Shown in pieces: positions 1 to 11,900 of a stretch of 64,000 bases of DNA. The translations under genes were made by a program, and so were the position numbers. Origin of the DNA: Notospermus geniculatus (lineage: Eukaryota; Nemertea; Pilidiophora; Heteronemertea; Lineidae); contig NMRB01000061.1 in the NCBI GenBank assembly GCA_002633025.1, forward strand, positions 260,362-324,361, given 5' to 3'. The notes beneath the pieces are model-generated. The model did not search any database and was not told where the DNA came from. It was given only the letters and a program-made list of their open reading frames with translations. Numbering within the stretch: position 1 is the stretch's first letter; every line of letters starts with the position of its first letter.

Positions 1-1015
1 TACTGTACATCTGTGCATCGTCATGAATATCTCAGAAAATATAATTACATTGTATGTTTGAAGTAGCTGTATCGACAGTAAGTTTTTTCCTAGATGTTTG
101 TATCACCGGAACAGGCCTGTTTTTTAAGTCATGCCCTGCCTATAATCCTAACCATGTGCATGTACTAAAATGATAACCTGTTTGTGTGAGACTGAAGTTC
201 CAAAGAATACAAACGTGTAGGCATACATGTATGGGTGATTTCAAAGAACCGTTCATTACATGAGACAATACCGAATAACAATAAGGTGAAAAAGAGTTCT
301 AGGAGGGATGTGCCCAGTGCAGAACATGACAATCGTGAAGGGGTTCGGAGACTTGGGAAATATTGTGAACCTACAACAAATTCAGGTATTTCAAAAGGAC
401 TGAAGAGCTTTTGCAATCCCGAGCAGCAGTGTGCTCCATTTGCAGTATATGTGCTCTGGATATGCTCATTTTCTGCTGAGATGGTGATACCTACATGTAT
501 TAACTGCTTCGTTCCATGTGTGGAGTGTGCGCCACAGGTGCCGTTAGATTCAGCACTATTTCTTGTGAACATATTACTGACTTCACAGCCAGTGCCAGAC
601 TTCAATATTTCACCGACTCCTTCACAAAAGTTTCGTCAGCCCTTTCTTCGATACAAAATGAAATTGACATCAACTTCATGCAGTGGAATACCATTAAATT
701 TTACCTCAGCGTAGTATAGCGCGATGGTTCCCCAAACTAAGTAACTGCTACAAATCTGGCGAGAAATTAAAGCAAAATGTTAGTATTTTGTATATGGTTA
801 GATTCTACGTGTTAGTGTTTGCTTACAGATATACATAGCTGTACAGTTACCTGCACATGAAACCCTGAAACACAAAGCTTTTTTAGTACTACTGGCCCTA
901 GGACAGCTAATAGTTCAGAGCTAGTTGTCATATCGAATCCCTGTTCATTTCAGTCCAACGTACGGGATATGTACATGTACATGTACCTACAACCAAGCGA
1001 TGTCGGCCTGTGGCA

Positions 1016-1187
1016 AATAGGAGCTGTCAGCGAGTTGACCAATAGGTGTCACTACGGCCCAATTCAATGCATCTAGCGGACCCAGTCATTATTGATCGAG
1101 CAGCAATGACGAAGATTTTCCAGTACATTGGTCCGCTAGAACTTTGCTGCCATCTGTTGGCAAAATGCGCGGCTGACTGCTCCTATT
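1016..1187. mobile_element. MITE-like element, copy 1 of 2
   Basis: About 172 bp bounded by short inverted ends (AATAGGAGCTGTCAG on the left, CTGACTGCTCCTATT on the right). A second diverged copy lies at 12371-12545, with the same ends and shared internal words such as CACTACGGCCCAATTCAATG. No coding capacity, so a non-autonomous DNA element is the natural reading. Confidence 0.7.
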
Positions 1188-4100
1188 GGCTAGTGGCTGA
1201 GTGAGTGCCTCCACTTCATGCATACAGTATTTTTATCAGAACAGCCTACGTTGGCGCACATTTCAAAAGCAGCCAGGCCGGATAACACCTTGCATACCCA
1301 TGACAACTGACTCCAAATATCCTGTGGTGCTGAGTACGTGAGTTATCACTCATAAGAATGATGATAAATGAAATTCCTCGCTGCACAAGTACATAATCAG
1401 AGAATTAGCATTTGTAATCATTCTTGAAGTGATCTGTAACGTTAGTAACTAAAGGCAAAAGAAACGAGCCACAAGACGAAGAGTAAACCTTTGCCAAACT
1501 GGTTTATCTTAACTGTCCTGTTCTGTAAGGCTAAGAAACCATCTCAAACCCCATCCCTCAGAATTGTAGCTCATTTCAAGGTGTGATATTTTACAAGGCT
1601 TAGGAAGCCTCATGGCCATATTCAACCCGTAAAAATCCAGTTACAAATGAAGCAGAGCGTATCATACAGTAGGCAAATTTCATGAAGAAAATCTGTCATC
1701 AGCTATCCCAAGCTAGGAAGATCCCTATTAAAATTGAGACTCACTGGAAAACATTCTGATATCTGCCTAAAACGTTCAGCATGTCAATATGTAATGATGA
1801 TTGACTTCTATTTTATAATGATGGCAAAAAAATGTCCAAGCCAGTAAACGGCGACAGTGAAAGGGTTAATTAACCGGTACCCTTTCACAAATCTGACCAC
1901 TGTTTTCACCAAAGGACCAGGTAAAGTGCCAAATTCATGTCAACAAGAAGATATCAGAGATTTTCCAAGAGTTTCTCATTATGCCAAAGTGAACGAAACG
2001 GTCTGGAACAAGATTTCTATCTTTGGCACTAGGTGGTGCTGAATCTGCACATAAAATGCCAATTGGAAGAAGTGGATGGCAATCGCTTTTAGAAACGGCA
2101 AACCTAATGCTGAAGTTTAACTACGTTTTTTTTAAATGAAATCTCGTCCCAAGAAGTACTTTCGTTCACTTTAGAATGTGAGGAAAAGCATTTGATATTG
2201 CACCAGAAATATGCCTCCTGATATGGTAGGGAAAGCTGAGCATGGTTTGTGGTTTACCTCAGCACATGAGACTCCTATTTGCCCCCAAATTATGTAACTG
2301 CTGGTGATCTAAAAAACAGACATTAGGCAGTCAGTAAAACGTCTAGGTGTTGACGAGGTCTGTGCCTATTGGAAAATCGCTTTGCGATTCCCAGATCTTC
2401 AGTTTCCAAATCAGCAGATGAACTCAATCAAGGAAGGGTCTGACTAAGCAGAAAATCTTTTTCAGAAAAGTAGAATTTGTGCTTCATCACCCTGTCAGAA
2501 TGAAAGTGACAAAGATCAATTCTCCAGGCACAGACCTGAACTTTGATAATTCATTATGGTCTTACACCCCTTTTTCGATCAATATTTTCACAAACCTAAA
2601 ACAGGTCTTCAATCAACTGCTTTATTATCGACCACGATGAATTACCGTAATAGATAGGTGAATTGCACGTTACAGCACACACAACAATGCAAAAGGTACC
2701 GATCATTACTTAATCCATTTCTTCCCCGAATTCGCTATAAACTGCATCTTTCGCTATGTGCTGTTATAAAGAACTAAACAATACCATAAAATATTAGCTG
2801 CGAACGATCTGTGACAGGGGACAAAGCTTCTATAGCTTCCCACAAGGGGGCTCTTTACACACCAATTTCGTGTTTACGCAATAGGTGGCACCACAGATTG
2901 CTGCCATTTAAGGGCCCCAATGCTTCTGCTTCTGATAGTGGGATGCAGATTGGCCCAATTTGGTGTTCACATTTTATTCAATTTCATATTTTTATTCAGT
3001 CTGAGGCGTACTCAGTTTGAAGCTAGACTCCTGAGTGCAGTTGTACTACCAAGGTAAAATCGGTGATATTGTTCAAGGAACCTTTCACATTGTGAACAAT
3101 TAAGATCTATTTGTTAATGAACACAGATAGATGAGGCGTGACACAAATTGGTATTGCAGACTGAAGTATTTCCACCCAAAAGAATATATAAAAAACTTGG
3201 AAAAAAGTTGCATGCCTTTTCAATCTTTCGATGAAAGTTCAGCAATTACCAATCTGAGACTCATTGTTATTGCACCCAAAATGTAGTTCGCATTTCGGAA
3301 TAGAAAACGCCATCCATCAGATCTCAAGTTGACCAGTGTTTGCATACTCATTGGCGTCTACAATAATGTGTCAATGTACATTTCACTGGGTCAACTTAAG
3401 ATGAGATGGAGAACATCAGGCAAAACTTTACCTCATCTAACTTTAATATCATCTGACTCCACATAATATAACTGGCAGCAACCTAAAGATACATGTAGAC
3501 TTTCAGAACAGGGAGTGATACAAAAAGTCCTTCACAGAGCGATCCAAAAGTAGTCCTCTCATATCAATGAAGCGGGCAAAACAGTCTGGTGCGGACTACA
3601 TGATCAGAGAAAGGATGGGGCAAACAGGCCATGTCATCCTGATGTGTCCCACTCTAGATGCAATTGTACCCATTTTAAAGTGCCCATTTGGATCCTATGT
3701 TCCTCGCACTGAACAAAAATTTGGTTTGTTTCCGTCAAGGACTTTACCGTTGCTATAGAATGTCAACTTACTTCTTCATCCTCCTCGGCAAATGCAGGGT
3801 TCCCTGCTGTTCTATATAACTCTACCACCCCTGCAAAAGCAACAAGAGTTGGAGATAATTGAACTTAAAATCCAGTCACTGTCAATATCATCAAGAAGAG
3901 AAAAACCTTGGTTCTTAATGAAATGGTACATGAACCATGTGTTCACCTGGGTGAATTCCGGTTTTGGCCACCAGGCGGCCAAGCTAAGGATCAAATCGGA
4001 CCAAAACTTGGTGTCATAGGTCATCTGACATTGGGGTATATACATGTACAAAGTTTCAGGTCAATAGCCCCAGGGGTTACGAAACATGCCCTGCTAATGC

Positions 4101-4715
4101 CTTCACTGTGACACTAAACAGATTTCTATCCTAATAACATGGTGTGCGAACCTGAGCCTTCCTTTTTATGGACCGCTACAAAGAATAGTCAACTTCAATG
4201 GCAAAGCTGGACGTGATGAAAACAACACTCTGGATGACAAGATATTGAACTCCAATTTCCAATTAGCCAGAGTCTGTGTTCCCTCCAGGAAATCAATTCG
4301 TATCAATTTACAAGGTTTTTTCCATAGTCAGTCTCAATAATGGCTGCTGAACATGCATTCAAGAGATGCCCTTCAAACGCCATCCTGAATCATCAGGGTC
4401 TATGAAAATGCTCCATCTTGTCACTTGTTATTGTAGGGAGCAGTAAGGGACCGTAAATGACCTGGTTATCTCAGGATGTTCCAACTGTTACAGAATCTTG
4501 TTACGTTTCCAACTTTGACTCTGCTTCAGATCTAGCTGTGGAGTCCATGAGGATGAGAAAACTAAGATGTCTGTCAGACCATTACTTTTTCATCCGGATG
4601 TCAACAGGGGAAGGCATTTGTTGAACCCACTATACCCCAGTCCTTGCTGTCGCTGAGTGCTTCTAGCATGTCTAGAGGTGTTGCTCATCATCTACATTGT
4701 ATCCTGATGTAATCA

Positions 4716-4800
4716 GGCTTGCTCCCTCCGTCACCGCATCTAACGCTTGTGTGCAGCGACGAAGAGAGGGAGCGCGGAAGTACCTCTGATAGTCTCAGGA
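4716..4800. repeat. Interspersed repeat, related to 26226-26309
   Basis: This stretch, running from GCTCCCTCCGT to GTCTCAGGATG, is a diverged match to one near 26.2 kb. Both contain a partial inverted pair (GCTCCCTC ... GAGGGAGC). It is probably a short non-autonomous element. Confidence 0.45.
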
Positions 4801-5869
4801 TGCTCATTTAATTTATCAAACAGGTTGGGCTCGCAAGCGCAAGCACTCCAATCTTGCAACACAGTGTGCTGTCCGGTCGCTGAAGTATGGTGTCGGTAGG
4901 TACAAAATGTAGCCGCGCAGGTTGACTTGCATGTGATGGTAGGGGAAACCGGGGAAAGTGGACCGGAAAATTTTGGTTGGTGAAGACGCCGGTATAAAGC
5001 AAGACAAAGCAATTCCTTTGGTACAATCCTTTAGCTTAGGACTAAAACTAACAAATAGCACAACCCAAGTTATTCTTCATTCGATTTCAGCAAATGGAAA
5101 CTAACGTTACAGAACCTGCAACCATCGACTTAATCTGAACTATCTAAGACTAGTGTTGTTGCAAGTCAGCATCAAAGAGCAACATCACAGTTGTGCGTCA
5201 TCTCCCTATAGAGTTTGCTTCCGATAATCGGCTTACGTTCAGCGTGACGGCAAAGCATGACAACTTACCTACAACCTGGCCATTTGAGTGGGTAATTGGC
5301 TGGGCTAATACTGATTGAGCATGTTCACCATTTATTGCGACTCCGTCTGGGAATCGTTCATCCTGTCAAGAGATTAGATCAGTGGCAATTACTGACGGAA
5401 AAATTGACGCTAATCGATGATACTGGTTGTAGTAACGAGGCTTGGGGTCATCGGACCGAGTTTTGCAGCATGAAAGTTTGTCAACTAGAGGCATGAACAA
5501 CTCGTAAACATCGACGATTACACGAGCAGGCTAGTCACGTTATCCCTAGATGGCAGTTAGAACGACAGTCACGATTGGTCATTAGCTTAATGGCTAAATT
5601 TTTTAAAACTCTCAGCTGCTTCAGGCTGGACCCATCCATTGGCTCCATTTCCAAGCGTGAAGTTTGAAAAAGTCGTTGATGTAGCATCAACAATGGCTAG
5701 AGGCCATTCCACTAATGACGATAGCAACAAAAGAACTTTTTAAACATATGTTCCCCAGGTTTGCTTCTGTGGAGAGGCCAGCAGAAACAAGCCATCAGGG
5801 CCAATCCAGGCTGCAGTGACAGTTTATTTGGATTTTCAATTCAGAGGCGGAATTTCTAGCAGCACTCAC

Positions 5870-5972
5870 CCCTAAAATTTCGTTAATTCGTATCGTTTCT
5901 TTGGTCTCTGCAACATAGGCCGCTATACATGTTCCTCGGCCGACTCGCTGTGAGAATGATGAGGTTTTGTTG
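5870..5972 (-). CDS. PDE10-like GAF-A exon 4, copy 1
   Basis: 103 nt: one base completing a split Asn, then 34 codons from NKTSSFSQRVGRG through GTCIAAYVAETKET to NEILG. The acceptor is TTCTGCAG and the donor is GGG|GTGAGT (phase 0). It matches the part of PDE10A GAF-A that reads QGTTVSAYVAKSRKTI...ILG, and the human protein continues there with DERFP. The next exon is not in the window. It differs from copy 2 (8326-8428) at one silent site. Confidence 0.85.
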
Positions 5973-8900
5973 CTGCAGAAAAGAACAAATCTGCCATGGT
6001 AGAGGTACATGTATGTAACACAACCCATATTTACACTGAACTTGGATGTGAAGAGAAAATGGCTCTTGTAGAGGGAACGCCTCACTTATGATACTATCCA
6101 CACGGACTCATCTCCCTTTTTTGCTAGGAACCCAGAACAAATGACAAAACACGACGTTTAAAATGTTACTTACTTGTTTGGGTTTGGGTTAAAACAATAT
6201 AATTCCTGAAAGAAAGTGAACACATATATTACTTCTTCAGTGTATAGTCTTTCGACCGAAGGCATGTTCCACCAAGTACTGGCATGCAGTATCGTCAGAA
6301 TGCAGTCCACTGAAAGTGGTAGAGGTCTCAGACATACATGTGAGATTTTGGCTCCGCTGCATCGGCAACAAAGCTGTCATTCCTAGGACATGACTAAGAT
6401 CTTTGTCACTTTCGTTTGCCGTCCTGCTACATATGTAAAAACCTTGTGTTATTTATTAATTCAGGATGGAGAATATTAAACGTACCTGACTGCTTTCATC
6501 TATGAGATAAAGATTGTACCCATCTGCGTTCACCACTGAAATCAAAAACAAAGTCAATGTGATCATGGAAAAACACCTGAGGATGAATGCGTCCATGATA
6601 CTGGTAAATCACTTCATTTGTAGCCACGGTACATCTTTTCCTTGCCCGGATTTTGACCATTTTGTAACATCCCCCCTCGACGAGCTAGCAATGACCAATG
6701 CCCGTGCCGAGGGGGTGTCTCCCCCAGAAAGGCCTAAAATCTAAATGCACCAAGATGCGATTTCTGACCAAATCCCTAACCCCTAACCCTGTCACATATC
6801 TACACCCTTACCTGACGCTACACACGTGGTGAGTTCGTTAAGCACCTGCGCCTTGTTGGGATGTTGATGAATATCCCGTGTAAGCTCTTGTAGCATCTTC
6901 CGTTTGTCGGCATGCACACAGAACTGAAGACAACATAACGGACAGTTTTAAGGATTTTAAACCCTGACTCGGCCAAGATTTTCATATTCGAAAACCTTTA
7001 GGACATGATCAGGGCCTGTTATCTTATCCTGGATGGCAAAAAAACATTAGGTAATGGATCATGATTAGGAGGCCCAACGGATTATGTATTATACGGCCTT
7101 TAACCTTAAGGTAATGATGACTCATGAATTAGTCTTAAGATCTTAGAATTAGTAATTTAATCTTAGGGTAATGGATCATGATTAGGTCCTAGATCTTAAA
7201 CTATATGGTATTTGACCTTAAGGTAATGGATCATGATTAGGTCCTACATGTAGGTCTTATCGTTGACGGTATTGAACTATAAGGTAATGGATCATGATTT
7301 GATCTTAGAATTAGTAATTTAATCTTAGGGTAATGGATCATGATTAGGTCCTAGATCTTAAACTATAGTAGCCTATATGGTATTTGACCTTAAGGTAATG
7401 GATCATGACAAAATTAGGTCCTACATGTAGGTCTTATCGTTGACGGAATTGAACTAATGTAATGGATCATGACTTGGTTCCAGATTTGTCTCAGATAGTA
7501 ATCATGATTGGGTGCTGCATTTTGTCAGAGATAGTGTAAAAACTAAAGGTAATGCAACGAGACTGAGTGTTACACTTTGTGCTAGATGGTAGAAAACCAA
7601 GGAATGGATCATAATGCTTTGGATTTTGGCCTAGATATGGTAAAAAGAAGCAAAGGTGGGTGTTAAAAGATAAAGTAGACAAATCAATCATATAGATAAC
7701 ATCAGAACATATGTAAGGTGGAAATGGGTTAACACATATACATTTCTTTCATAAACAGCAGTTAGCATTGATATGTCATTTTAACCTCTTGATTTTTTTC
7801 TCTCGAGTGGTAATTGATGTATAGGCACGATTTTATTACCAACTTAATATAATGCAGATATCATGTAGTGCATGAAACTGGTTGTAGTAACGAGGCTTGG
7901 GGTCATCGGACCGAGTTTTGCAGCATGAAAGTTTGTCAACTAGAGGCATGAACAGCTCGTAAACATCGACGATTACACGAACAGGCTAGTCACGTTATCC
8001 CTAGATGGCAGTTAGAACGACAGTCACGACTGGTCATTAGCTTAATGGCTAAATTTTTTAAAAACTCCAAGCTGCTTCAGGCTGGACCCATCCATTGGCT
8101 CCATTTTCAAGCGTGAAGTGTGAAAAAGTCGTTGATGTAGCATCAACAATGGCTAGAGGCCATTCAACTAATGACGATAGCAACAAAAGAACTTTTTAAA
8201 CATATTTTCCCCAGGCTTGCTTCTGTGGAGACGCCAGCAGAAACGAGCAATCAGGGCAAATCCAGGCTGCAGTGACAGTGTATTTGGATTTTCAATTCAC
8301 AGGCGGAATTTCTAGCAGCACTCACCCCTAAAATTTCGTTAATTCGTATCGTTTCTTTGGTCTCTGCAACATAGGCCGCTATACACGTTCCTCGGCCGAC
8401 TCGCTGTGAGAATGATGAGGTTTTGTTGCTGCAGAAAAGAACAAATCTGCCATGGTAAGGTATGTAACACAACCCATAGTTACACTGAACTTGGATGTGA
8501 AGAGAAAATGGCTCTTGTAGAGGGAACGCCTCATTTATGATACTATCCACACGGACTCATCTGTTTGGCTAGGAACCCAGAACAAATGACAAAGCACGAC
8601 GTTTAAATGTTACTTACTTGTTTGGGTTTGGATTAAAACAATATAATTCCTGCAAGAAAGAAAACACATACATGTATATTACTTCTTCAGTACTGTATAT
8701 GGTCTTTTGACCGAAGGCGTGTTCCACCAAGTATTGGCAGTATCGTCAGAATGCCGTCCACTGAAAGTGGTAGAAGTCTTAGATATACATGTGAGATTTT
8801 GACCCTGCTACTTGGACAACGATGTTGTCATTCCTATGACTAAGATCTTTGTCACTTTCGTTTGCCGTCCTGCTAAAACCTTTGTGTTATTTATTAACTG

Positions 8901-11900
8901 AGGATGGAGAATATTAAACGCACCTGACTGCTTTCATCTATGAGATAAAGATTGTACCCATCTGCGTTCACCACTGAAATCAAAAACAAAGTCGATGTGA
9001 TAATGGAAAAACACCTGGGGATGAATGCGTCCATGATACTGGCAAATCAATTCGTTTGTAGCCACGGTTCATCTTTCCTTCCATGCCCAGGTTTTGACCA
9101 CTTTTGTTGCATCCCCCCTCTCGACGAGCTAGCAATGACCAATGCCCGTGCCGGGTATTGGGGTCCCCCCAGAAAGGCCTAAAATCTAAATTCACCAAGA
9201 TGCGATTTCTGACCAAATCCCTAACCCCTACCCTGTCCCATATCTACGCCCTTACCTGACGCTACACACGTGGTGAGTTCGTTAAGCACCTGCGCCTTGT
9301 TGGGATGTTGATGAATATCCCGTGTAAGCTCTTGTAGCATCTTCCGTTTGTCGGCGTGCACACAGAACTGAAGACAACAGAATGGACAGTTTTAACAATT
9401 AAACCCTGACTCGGCCAAGATTTTCATATTCGAAAACATTTATATTGGTATTTAGGACATGGTCAGGGCCTGGATCTTATCCTGGATGGCATAAAACCAT
9501 TAGGTAATGGACTTTAACCTTAAGGTAATGACTCATGAATTAGTCTTAAGATCTTAGAATTAGTACGGTAATTTAATCTTAGGGTAATGGATCATGATTA
9601 GGTCCTAGATCTTTAACTATATGGCACATGTATGTGACCTAGGTAATGGATCATGATTAGGTCCTACTTGTAGGTCTTATCGTTGACGGTATTCAACTAT
9701 TAGGTAATGGATCATGACTTGGTTCCAGATTTGTCTCAGATAGTACAAAGGTAATGGATCATGATTGGGTGCTGCATTTTGTCAGAGATAGTGTAAAGAC
9801 TAAAGGTAATGCAACGAGACTGAGTGTTACACTTTGTGCTAGATGGTAGAAAACCAAGGAATGGATCACAATGCTCTGTATTTTGGCCTAGATGTGGTAA
9901 AAAGAAGCAAAGGCGGGTGTTAAAAGATAAAGTAGACAAATCAATCATATAGATAACATCAGAACATATGTAAGGTGGAAATGGGTTAACACATATACAT
10001 TTCTTTCATAAACAGCAGTTAGCATTGATATGTCATTTTCACCTCTTGATTTTTTTCTCTCGAGTGGTAATTGATGTATAGGCACGATTTTATTACCAAC
10101 TTAATATAATGCAGATATCATGTAGTGCATGAAATTCCGCTAGTATTCTATAGATCTACCCCCTGTCCCGGCCCCCCGTGACCCGATTCAAGCACAACCA
10201 ATGGATAAATGATCTGATTTATATTCTGGAATTGATGTTTATATTCTTTCTAATTCAATACGTGTTCAATACAGTCAATATTTGTTTGAGGGCAGAGCCG
10301 AGACACGCAGATCCCACCGAGCTCGATGATTTGGTTTGTTATATTTTGTCGTAAAAATGAGAAGAAAAGCGAGTATTTGCTGGAGTTTTCGTCGGTGTGG
10401 TTAAGAAAAAACGGTGGCAAAATTAAACACATCTCTGTTACTGTTCTCTTGCTCTACATCACCTCACAATTTCAAAACCTGTTTTGAGTGTACTCTCTAA
10501 TGAAGAACTGATCCCTTACCTTCCATTTTGATAAACTTGTTCTTCTAGCATCTTGTTGTTGTTCTTCTGAAACTATATAAGTTGAGGTCTTTCAGTCAGA
10601 TGTATGTTAAACATAAGAGGTGTTGAACACAATCCTCCATCAAATGGGGCCAAAGACATGCAGACCAAGGACAACATCATTACGGCAGAAAGGGGCTGTT
10701 CATTTTCGTCACTTGATGAACCTTGAGTTGTGATCCTTGGGAAAACGGAGAAAGCTATGCACTTGCAAATTGCAGGGATTATTTGTTGCACTGTACAGAA
10801 TAATCGCTGCAATTTGCAGCATCATAGCTTTCTCCATTTTCTCAAGGATCACAACTTAAGATTCCTCAATTGACGAAAATAAACAGCCCCTTTGAGATTG
10901 GGGAAGAGGACGGTGAGCTGGGCGTTTTAAGGGCCTCGAATGTGGTAAAAAGATGGGTTGATTTCTATTTGACTCTGCATAGATGTATCCCCAGTTGGCT
11001 CTCAATGGGCAGTTTACCACTGTTGGTTTCGTCACGGATCTTGACCAGTGAGACCAACGACTGCCCATAGTTTCCTGCCGCTGAGTTGCCCATAGAAAGC
11101 CAACTTGCTTAAGAAACCTCTCACGTGGAGGAATGCCTTTAGAAAAGTGCCTTTTTCACCTACTTCTGTCAATTTACATCGGTACAAAATACCAGTCGGA
11201 TGATAATTGGAGCTAGAGCTATGACATGAGGGCTGTGAAATAAGATTGGTCACCTCAGGCGCAATGGAAATAGCACTGATTGTCGACATCAGATGACATT
11301 AATAGAAGCACGAAAAAGAATTTCTTCCGCACTTGGCAACAATTAGGGCAATCAACGTTGATTAGCCAAGGGATACACCAGACTTCATCAAGTGAGGTTT
11401 GTGTTATTTGCTAGAGGTTGCGACTTCCTTTTTTAGACCACAGAATCTGTCATGTTACCCGACAGGAAAAATTAAGATAGTTGATAAAACGACGGAACCT
11501 CCGGTGAAAGATGCTTTGAAAATAAAGGCGCTGCTCCACTCTACAAAAGTTGCTTTGAGAATAAAGGCGCTGCTCCACTCTATAAAAGCTGCTTTGAGAA
11601 TAAAGGCGCTGCTCCACTCTATAAAAGCTGCTTCGAGAATAAAGGCGCTGCTCCACTCTATAAAAGCTGCTTCGAGAATAAAGGCGCTGCTCCACTCTAT
11701 AAAAGTTGCTTTGAGAATAAAGGCGCTCCTCCACTCTAGAAAAGCTGCTTTGAGAATAAAGGCGCTGCTCCACTGTATAAAAGCTGCTTTGAGAATGAAG
11801 GCACTGCTTCACTCTGTAAAAGCTGCTTTGAGAATAAAGGCGCTGCTCCGCACGAGGTTTTTTTGTCGTGGGAGTTGGCTCTTACGGGTATTTCACCATT

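Larger units (their letters stand above)
1..5421. other. No exon recognised; probable intron of the PDE10-like gene
   Basis: The PDE10-like gene runs right to left, and the exon ending at 5870 finishes with a good GTGAGT donor, so this stretch should be intron. I looked on the minus strand for the next expected exon (the rest of GAF-A, beginning D-x-R-F-P and containing S-V-L-C-x-P-I) and did not find it. The longest open frames (plus 235-714, minus 165-605) overlap each other, have no recognisable domain and no family-like residues, and look like chance. Repeats inside are listed separately. Confidence 0.55.
5422..7876. repeat. Tandem duplication, copy 1 (2455 bp), carries four GAF-A exons
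   Basis: The sequence starting ACTGGTTGTAGTAACGAGGC at 5422 restarts at 7877, and both copies end at TGCAGATATCATGTAG..CATGAA. Copy 1 is about 200 bp longer, mostly because its internal array of GGTAATGGATCATGATTAGG units (about 7020-7480) has more members. The copies differ by scattered substitutions and small indels in introns. Their four exons differ only at three silent sites. Confidence 0.92.
7877..10133. repeat. Tandem duplication, copy 2 (about 2257 bp), carries four GAF-A exons
   Basis: Direct repeat of 5422-7876, abutting it with no gap. Intact exons, in gene order, are 9256-9367, 8924-8973, 8618-8649 and 8326-8428. The copy has a shorter GGTAATGGATCATGATTAGG array. Being nearer the 5' end of the gene, it would be the first GAF-A block met by the spliceosome. 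Confidence 0.92.

Noticed and set aside
165-714. Overlapping 146- and 159-codon frames on opposite strands at the left end
   Set aside because: They cover the same DNA in antisense, show no domain, no splice partner in phase with the PDE10-like gene and no family-like pattern; only one could be real and neither looks it.
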